Assembly: GCF_012489685.1 (NCBI RefSeq)
Contig: NC_080044.1
Span: 49,786,964-49,850,963, forward strand
Length of the DNA stretch: 64,000 nt
Direction: 5' to 3'
Source of the DNA: Lotus japonicus
Lineage: Eukaryota > Streptophyta > Magnoliopsida > Fabales > Fabaceae
Below the pieces are notes generated by a model, which did no database searches, had not been told where the DNA came from, and saw only the letters and a list, made by a program, of their open reading frames with translations. A program made the position numbers and the translations under genes. Numbering within the stretch: position 1 is the stretch's first letter; every line of letters begins with the position of its first letter. Positions 57,323 through 64,000 of the stretch are shown in pieces.

Positions 57323-57897
57323 AGTTTGGTAAATTTGCCTTTCTGACATGCTTCACAAAGAGCATCTGAAGAGAACTTCAGAGTGGGTAAGCCCCTGACA
57401 AGGTCAAGCTTACACAGCTGAGAAATCTTTCTCATACTGGCATGCCCTAACCGTCTATGCCATACCCATTGCTCCTCATTAACAGAAAGAAGACACTTTA
57501 CTTTTTGAGTTTCCAACTCAGATAATATGATCTTATAAGTGTTGTTCCTCCTCTTGCTGTTAAACAGAACAGAGCCATCGATCTGACTTACAGCCCTGCA
57601 GGACTTTTGATTGAAGATAATATCATAACCCTTGTCAGCGAATTGACTTATAGACAATAAGTTGTGATTTAATCCATCTACTAGCAGAACATTATCAATG
57701 CATGGACTATTATCAATACCAATAGTACCAGAACCAACAATTTTACCCTTCTCATTTCCTCCAAAGCCAACTTCGCCTCCAGGCTTAAGTTTTAGCTCTT
57801 GGAACATACGCCTTTCTCCCGTCATGTGGCGCGAGCATCCACTGACCAGATACCATGATTGGTGTTTCAGTGGAGCGATCAAGGATATCTGCAACAT
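57323..57897 (-). pseudogene. Element D1 protease and GAG-pre-integrase domain, truncated
   Basis: Minus-strand counterpart of the D2 pol start. The active site reads WYLVSGCSRHMTGE, so the catalytic Asp is replaced by Val: protease dead. WHRRLGHASMRKISQLCKL and CEACQKGKFTK follow, and the frame breaks 27 bp earlier than in D2. Overlaps the end of gag by 113 nt. Confidence 0.88.
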
Positions 57898-59628
57898 AGA
57901 TAATCTTGTCCTTAGGTACCCATTTTCTGGGTCCTTTCTTGTTAGTTACCCCAGAGGTTCTGATGACCTTGGGTTTCTCAACATGATAATGTAAAGGAAT
58001 TTGAGCATGATATTTAAGCACAGAAGGAGTTCCCTTTTTACGAGAGGGTTTAGCAATTTTAGCAGGCAAAATGGTACCAGAGGGTACAAACTGTTCATGC
58101 AGAGGTTTGGCCTTAGGCATAGGAGGCTCATTTCTACTTGGTCCAGAATAGCCAATGCCACTCATCCCATTTCTGCTAACGCCATAGATCATTGAAGCCA
58201 TCAAGCTTCTATCTACGCTTTTAGCTAGGAATCTTTGAAAGGATTTTTCATATTTAGATTCATTCTTTATATTAGAGGCATCACATGCAACAACTTCTTC
58301 TAACTTGACAATTTGGTTTTTAAGCACAGAGTTAGAGTTAACTAAAGCATGATTATTTTCTTTCAGTTCAGAAATAATTTTCTCATGTTCAGTAGAAGTT
58401 TTAGAAACAGCAGTAAATTCCTTTTTCAACCTTTTATGCTTAGTCAAGAGAGAATTATATTTATCCATGATATCAGACAAAGCACATTTAAGTTCAGAGG
58501 TTGAGAAGGAAGCGAATACCTCATTTTCATCGTCAGAGTCTGGATCTTCCTCTGATGCTGGTTCAGAATTAGTTGCTTCTATTGACTCTGCTTCTTTGTT
58601 CTTGACAATAGCCATGAGTCATTCTACAACTTCTCCATCAGAGTCAACATCCTCTGACTCTGATTCATCAAAAGTCACCATGAGGCCTTTCTTAGCTTTG
58701 AAATGCTTCTTAGGCTTCTTGTCCCTTTTCAGCTTAGGACAATCACTCTTGTAGTGCCCTGATTCTTTGCATTCAAAGCATGTGACTTCCTTTGATGAAG
58801 ACTTCTTCTGACCAAAAGAAGATTCATTCTTTCCTTTATGCTTTCCAGAGCCTTTGTACTTGCTCTGCCTATGCTTCCAGATGCGGTTAAGCCTTCTGGA
58901 GATCAGAGTCAGCTCATCCTCATCAGAATCTTCAGAGGCTCCTTCAGATTCTTCTTCTTCTGCTTGGAGAGCTTTAGCCTTTTCAGATTTGGATTTCAAG
59001 GCTATAGACTTCTTCTTCTGATCCTGATGTTCAGAACGCTTCAGTTCAGACACTTCAGTATGCTTATGAGTTCTTCCAGAATCATCTGATCAACATCTCT
59101 TGTGAGCTCCAAAGAAGTTATCAGAGGCATCCAGCTTTCAGGAAGGCCTCTCAGAATTCTGATTCCAGCAATGAGTAGCTGAAATCTGGAGAACATGTCC
59201 TCAATTGACTCACTGGATTCCATTTGGAAGGATTCATACTTTCTGATTAAGGCCAACGCCTTTGATTCCTTCACCTTCTTGTTTCCTTCATGGGTCATCT
59301 TTAATGAATCAAAGATACCCTTAGCATACTCACGATCTGTGATCTTTTGATATTCTTCGTAAGAGATAGCACTTATAAGAATAGTTCTAGCTTTATGATG
59401 CAGTGAGTAAAGCTTCTTTTGTTCTGCAGACATCTCTGATCTTGAGATCTTCTTGCCATCAACATCAACTGGACGCTCGTAGCCATCCACTATAATATCC
59501 CAGAGATCTGCATCTAAGCCCAGAAAGAAGCTTTCAATCCTGTCTTTCCAGTATTCAAATCTTTGCCCATCAAACATAGGAGGCTTTGCATTGTAGACAT
59601 CTTTTTGCGTTTCAATGGTGGCAGCCAT
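57785..59628 (-). pseudogene. Element D1 gag, several breaks
   Basis: Starts MAATIETQKDVYNAKPPMFD at 59628; KYESF is intact. About 16 residues are missing after LLIAGIR compared with D2. The frame shifts near 59045 after ELISILKC and resumes with LKRSEHQDQ. Zinc knuckle CFECKESGHYKSDC lies at about 58740-58780. TAG at 58619-58621 follows DGEVVE; then MAIVKNKEAES to YVPRAKT* (58615-57785), a long Lys/Glu/Ser-rich gag extension as in Sirevirus-type gags. Role: particle assembly and RNA binding. Confidence 0.85.
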
Positions 59629-59689
59629 TTTAGTTTTTCACACCGGCCCGTATCATTGAACACTGTTAGGTGTGGTAATAAGAACTTAC

Positions 59690-59701
59690 GCTCTGATACC
59701 A
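59690..59701 (-). other. Element D1 primer-binding site
   Basis: TGGTATCAGAGC in minus reading, two bases from the LTR; initiator tRNA-Met type. Confidence 0.92.
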
Positions 59702-59703
59702 AT

Positions 59704-60893
59704 TGAAGGTATGAAAAACGATAGAAAGGGGGGTTTGAATAGCGTTTTACAACTAAAAACTCAACCCACTCAAGATTTAAATAAATCTCTTCGAACACCA
59801 AAGATAAGAGTGCAGAGATAAGAGATAAGGAAAACACACAAATGATTTTATCCTGGTTCACTTGATAAAACCCTCAAGCTAATCTAGTCCACCCGTTAAG
59901 GTAATTTCTTCCTTCTTAGAATGAAGGCAATCCACTAATCAGAGTTTTGTTACAACTGCACTTGCTACCTGCAAAGTGACTAACAATACACTGACTTAGC
60001 TAACACTAAGATTCACTCTCTTAGTCTTCTCTAGGATCCGATCAACCTTGATCTCCTAAAGGTAAAACAAACAACTGTTTGAAAGTATTGGGTTTACAAA
60101 TAAGTGCTTCTACAAAAGCTGATAGTAAACACACTTAGTTCTATTTGAAGAAAGATTGCTAAGAAGATTTGAAATATTTCTTGCGCGTGAGTAAGTTTCT
60201 TAGGCGGCATCTTTCAATCTTCAGCCTCTTTATATACTCCAAGGATTAGGGTTTGAACGTTGCATGGAGATGCTACCGTTGGAGGGCAGATCTGGAATTT
60301 CCAAGTTCTGCTATGGCTGAATCAGTTAGGTAAGGTCGTCAGGAATGGTACAATGCTTTTGTACTTTGGATAGCGACATGACCTTCAACCTTGTTGACTT
60401 CTGATCAGAGGATGCTTCATCTTGGAACTTGTGAAGCTTGATGATCAAAGTCAGAGGGAAGTTTGGATCCTCTGACCTTTGTACCTTCAGCTTCTGGACT
60501 CAGAGGAGAAGTACTTGGTCTTCAGAGCCAGCTTACTCTTTGACTTCAGAGTCTTCACTACTCAGCTTCTGATGCTTCAGAGTTTCTGATCCTTCAGAGC
60601 GTCTGATCCTTCAAAACTTCTAGTGAGTTGAATCCATATCAGAGCTTTGTAATCTTCAGATCTTCTGAAGCTTGATCTACTGTTCAGATTGAACATAGTA
60701 CGTGCGAAAGCGTTGCAGAGGTTACTCTTTGAGCATTGTGCTTCTGATTTTTGTGAGATAGGTCCAGAGTCTTGGCTTGTCATTTGAAAACTCAGAAAAC
60801 AACGTTAGAGTACCATAATTGTTCATACTTAATAGTTAACTTGTAATCATCAAAACATAGAGTTGTACTCCTAGATCAAATCTTGAACTTACA
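59704..60893 (-). repeat. Element D1 5' LTR (1190 bp)
   Basis: In plus reading TGAAGGTATG to GAACTTACA. Minus-strand TATA box at 60227-60235. Fewer 18-bp CTTCAGAGCGTCTGAT units than in the 3' LTR. TTATG follows at 60894-60898. Confidence 0.9.
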
Positions 60894-60949
60894 TTATGCT
60901 CATCGTACAACTCAGTTGAAGTATACTGAAGTAAGAAGTATGTATACAT

Positions 60950-61022
60950 GCATATGTGTGTGTGTGTCTATATCCGCGTGTGTTATTTTCTGTGTGTGTC
61001 TATATCCGTGTGTGTGTGTGTG
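60950..61022. repeat. GT microsatellite with TATATCC interruptions
   Basis: Three GTGTGTGT tracts separated by CTATATCCGCG or CTATATCCG. Confidence 0.9.
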
Positions 61023-61029
61023 CATTGTT

Positions 61030-61789
61030 GTCAATCTTTAGAGATATCTCTTAATCACTTATGAGATTACGATAGCACGCACCAAAAACGAGATCAACAT
61101 GGGGTAGTAACTGTTTTTTCAAATCTCACGTGATCCCTAGATATATCTCTTAATCTCTTGTAATATCTCGAGATTACCACGAGATTACAAGATTATTACT
61201 TGGTCTAGAATGTCAAAAAATGATTAGTATGAGGGTGTTACAAACTTTTGACCCACAAATATGATGATTAATTGATAACTAAAGAGCTAGGTGTAGAGGA
61301 GAATGAGATTGATGGTGAGAATGATGTTACTAAGGATGTCGTTGAATTAGTTATAGAAGACCCTGAGAATTTGGTCCTTCACTATGTCTATCTCATCATC
61401 ACCATCACCATCACCATCAAGTTCTTTCTCAGATGTGATAGACATGGACCCTCCAAGATTAGGGTCAAGGACCAAATTCGATGGTGTTGAAGGATTTTAA
61501 ATTTGGAGATGATGACTAGTGACGTATTTGTTCTTGTTTTAAATTTATCATACTTTGTATTGATATTTTTTAATTTGTTATGTCTTGCGTATCTTAGATT
61601 TGGATGTTTGGTGCATGGTTTTAATTATCATTGTTGGATAATTCAGAAAATTTTTAATACCATTAGAGTGACTTCATCCATATTATGGCTTTAAAAATAT
61701 TATTTTTGCATGAGGTAATCTCTTGCGAGATTAAGTTACGAGATTACCTTATCTCCACGAGATTAGGTAATCTCTAGAGATTTACAACC
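61030..61789 (+). mobile_element. hAT-like non-autonomous transposon with transposase gene end
   Basis: Ends are imperfect inverted repeats: TTGTCAATCTTTAGAGAT on the left and, in inverted reading, TTGTAAATCTCTAGAGAT on the right, with several AGATTAC/GTAATCT words behind each. The middle (61272-61500) reads in broken frames like the acidic C-terminus of a BED/hAT transposase (ELGVEENEIDGENDVT, then FSDVIDMDPPRLGSRTKF in a shifted frame). An 8-bp TSD was not established. Confidence 0.5.
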
Positions 61790-61866
61790 TTTGATCTTTC
61801 AACTGATCATTTATAAATGGAGCGTGTATGAATATTGGTCGGCCCACATGACCCCCAGGTTTTAAC

Positions 61867-63084
61867 TGAAGGTATGAAAAACGGTAGAAAGGGGGGGGGG
61901 GGTTTGAATAACGTTTTCAGTATAAAACTTCCACCTTAAAGATTTTGACAAATCTTTTGAGAACTTAAGTGCTAAAGATAAGAGATAGAAAAGCACACAA
62001 GGATTTTATCCTGGTTCACTTGATAAATCACTCAAGCTACTCCAGTCCACCCGTTAAGGTGATTTCTTCCTTCTTAGAATGAAGGCAATCCACTAATCAG
62101 GTAAGAGTTACAACTGCACTTGAAACCTACAAGTGACTAACAATTACACTGACTTAGCTCACACTAAGATTCACTCTCTTAGTCTTCTCTAGGATCCGAT
62201 CAACCTTGATCTCCTAAAGGAACTAAACAAACTGTTTATCAAAGAATTGTTTACAAGAGATTTGCTTCTAAAAAGCTAATAGTAAACTCAATGAATTTCA
62301 GATGAAAGAAAACTTAGAAGATTTTCGAATATGTCTTGCGTATATGAATGCTTCTTCTTCTAGCCGTTTCTTTCAGTCTTCAACCTCTTTATATACTCCA
62401 AGGATTAGGGTTGAGCGATGCATGGGAAATGCTACCGTTGGAGGGCAGTTCTGGAAAATCCAGCTTCTGCTGTGGCTGAGAACGTTAGGTAGGTCGTCAG
62501 GAAGGTACAGTTGCTTTTGTACTTGGATAGCGACGCGACCTTCAAACCTAGGAGACTTCTGATCAGGGGAATGCTTCGTATTGGAACTTGTGAAGCCGGT
62601 TGATCAGAGTCAGAGGGAAAGCACAGATCCTCTGACCATTGTATCTTCTGATTCTGAACTCAGAGGGAAGAACATGGCCTTCAGAGTTTCTTGCTTCTGG
62701 ACTTCAGAGTTTCCACTATTCAGCTTCTGGATCTTCAGAGTCTTCTACACCATCAGAACATCTGAACCTTCAGTGTTTCTTGGTTATCAGAACTTCTGGA
62801 TCTTCAGAGCTTCTAGTGACTGAGTCCTCATCAGAGTTTGTATGACATCAGAACTTCTGAAGCTTTTCCACTGTTCATACTGAACATGGTGAATGCGAAA
62901 GCGTTGCTTGGGTCACTCTTTATACACAGTGCTTCTGATTTGTGTGAGATTGAGTTGAGGTCAGAGCCTGTAAATAGCACACTCAGAAAAACACGTTAGA
63001 GTACCACAATTGTTCATATCAAAAGGTTAACTTGTAATCATCAAAACATAGAGTTGTACTACTAGATCAAAACTTGATCTTACA
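61867..63084 (-). repeat. Element D3 3' LTR (1218 bp)
   Basis: TGAAGGTATG to GATCTTACA in plus reading; a run of G near 61891-61902 is longer than in D1. Minus-strand TATA box in TTTATATACTCC near 62387. Clearly diverged from the D1 LTR. Confidence 0.9.
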
Positions 63085-63825
63085 ATCTCCCCCTTTTTGA
63101 TGATGACAAAACTAAGATTTTTGATGAACAATTCTTAAACATTAAACTGAATTCACTCAGAGTTTAGAGATATAGAATAAGACTTATCCTGATGTGAATA
63201 GTTTATCTTGCTCATTATGAATTCAAGTCACTGCTTGATTCTGAGCTTAGCTCCCCCTGAATCTAATACTTGATGAAAACGTTAGTAAAGTCTAGATTCT
63301 GAGCTAAATAATATAAGAGTTCAGAGTGAAAAAACTTATGACATAGATGAAAATCGAGTAATCAGAGCGCATAAGTAATCAGAGTCATGGACAAGGTATC
63401 AGAGTCTTGGGTATCAGAGTCAACTTATAATCACTTCAGAAGAAGTGAAATGTATTCCTTGTATTTGCCCAGTGACACATCTATGGTCATGAAGGTGGAA
63501 CTCTTAAAATCTCCAAAAGAAAAATAAATCACACTAACACATCTTACACATCAAAAACTGGGTTTACTCCCCCTTTTTGTCATAAGCAAAAAGCTCGGGG
63601 TGTGAAAAACTTAGCTTGAAGTACAAGGTACTCCCCCTTAGAGAAGGTCTAAGTTTAAAGGAAATGAAAACGATGCAAGAATCAGAGTTAGGCGAAATAA
63701 ATAGAAGAGTTAATGCAAGAGAAGAACGTTTACCACCGGTCAAGTGAGTAAAGAGAAGGGTCAGTTACCAAGAACTTAACCTCGAGAAACCGTAGAAGCA
63801 TTAACTTTCAGAGAGAAAGTGAAGC
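63085..63825. other. D3 polypurine tract and 3' noncoding region
   Basis: ATCTCCCCCTTTTTGATG (polypurine tract on the minus strand) followed by sequence collinear with 35341-36050 of D1. No gene. Confidence 0.75.
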
Positions 63826-63835
63826 CTATATAAAG
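63826..63835 (+). promoter_or_regulatory. TATA box of the antisense ORF in D3
   Basis: CTATATAAAG, TATA 63 bases before the ATG, as in D1. Confidence 0.7.
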
Positions 63836-63889
63836 CGTTGGAGAGAAAGGTAAGCTTCACACCTCGAACAATCTTCAGTAAGAAAAAAA

Positions 63890-64000
63890 ATGGCATCATA
63901 CAACGTAGCACTAGAAGAGCTGAGGAAGAAGGCCTTTGAGGAGGACTTGTTCCTGAACATCAGGCATCCAGAGGGTACAGCGACCATCTCGAAGCTAACA
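63890..64000 (+). CDS. Antisense ORF of D3, partial at window end
   Basis: The 37 visible codons start MASYNVALEELRRK-like (exactly MASYNVALEELRKKAFEEDL) and include FLNIRHPEG. About 60 percent of residues agree with the D1 copy, mostly conservative changes (Arg/Lys, Asp/Glu, Ile/Leu/Val). Frame open to the end of the window. Confidence 0.7.
   Translation, partial: MASYNVALEELRKKAFEEDLFLNIRHPEGTATISKLT

Larger units (their letters stand above)
34080..60893 (-). mobile_element. Element D1: Ty1/copia Sirevirus-like, 26.8 kb apart at its ends
   Basis: The 3' LTR (34080-35320) and 5' LTR (59704-60893), both in minus orientation, are flanked outside by the same TTATG (34075-34079 and 60894-60898), so they bound one insertion. 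From the 5' end: primer site, gag with UBN2-like and zinc-knuckle parts, protease and pre-integrase domain, broken at about 57323. After foreign insertions (D2, CACTA, element B) come an element-sense extra ORF (46193-48249), an antisense ORF (36115-36504) and the polypurine tract. Integrase, RT and RNase H are missing. Lineage is inferred from the gag type and the extra 3' ORFs. Confidence 0.85.
61867..64000 (-). mobile_element. Element D3: D-family Ty1/copia element, 3' end, continues beyond window
   Basis: 3' LTR, polypurine tract, noncoding 3' region and antisense ORF of a third family member in minus orientation, 1 kb from D1 in the same orientation. The rest lies to the right. TTAAC precedes it. 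Confidence 0.88.

Noticed and set aside
57319..57335. Palindrome centre as a sequencing or assembly artefact
   Set aside because: The arms differ by many substitutions, so it is not a duplicated read artefact; kept as a real inverted pair.

Overview
This window is repeat-dominated nuclear DNA of a flowering plant. A papilionoid legume is my best guess, from the style of the Ty1/copia family and of the one small secreted-peptide gene, but no sequence here proves the species. I see no bacterial-style operon, no rRNA, tRNA or CRISPR. Almost everything is LTR retrotransposon, and most of the nesting can be solved because 5-bp target-site duplications (TSDs) survive.

Region 1 to 32054: a Tat/Retand-like Ty3/gypsy element (T, minus strand) is the oldest layer. 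Its protease and gag C-terminus lie at 1-1470, a middle gag piece at 26504-26985, and its gag start, leader and 5' LTR at 31395-32054. Its gag was hit twice: by solo LTR C (26986-31394, TSD ATTGC) and by element A (1471-26503, minus, 3.6-kb LTRs, TSD CGGAG). Element A was itself hit inside reverse transcriptase by solo LTR B-s (8159-21542, plus, TSD ACATT). Into that solo LTR jumped A' (9687-20485, plus, TSD TTCTT), a close relative of A with a three-LTR structure. A and A' are chromovirus-like (Tekay/Del type) but carry no capsid, decayed protease, RNase H and integrase, and the same RT nonsense codon. Their LTRs contain arrays of hairpins with constant loops and covarying stems, which I regard as the most unusual signal in the window.

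Region 32055 to 34079 and 60894 to 61866: the apparent host DNA. It holds one plausible single-exon host gene (32638-32877) for a 79-residue secreted cysteine-rich peptide, a duplicated AT-rich segment, and at 61030-61789 an hAT-like remnant.

Region 34080 to 60893: one Ty1/copia Sirevirus-like element (D1, minus) whose LTRs are flanked by TTATG on both outer sides, 26.8 kb apart. Its inside holds a 129-codon ORF antisense to the element with its own TATA box; a chromovirus-like element B (37080-46064, TSD CCCTG) without gag; a large element-sense ORF of the plant transposon-protein type; a deleted CACTA transposon (48366-52606); and D2 (53737-57320), half of another family member in opposite orientation, which makes a 7-kb inverted repeat with the 5' half of D1. 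A third copy, D3, enters at 61867 and runs off the window, carrying the same antisense ORF and TATA box.

None of the retroelement gene sets is complete. The functional candidates are the host peptide gene, the antisense ORFs, and the LTR promoters and hairpin arrays. Coordinates of LTR ends with TSDs should be accurate to the base; domain edges inside decayed regions are approximate.
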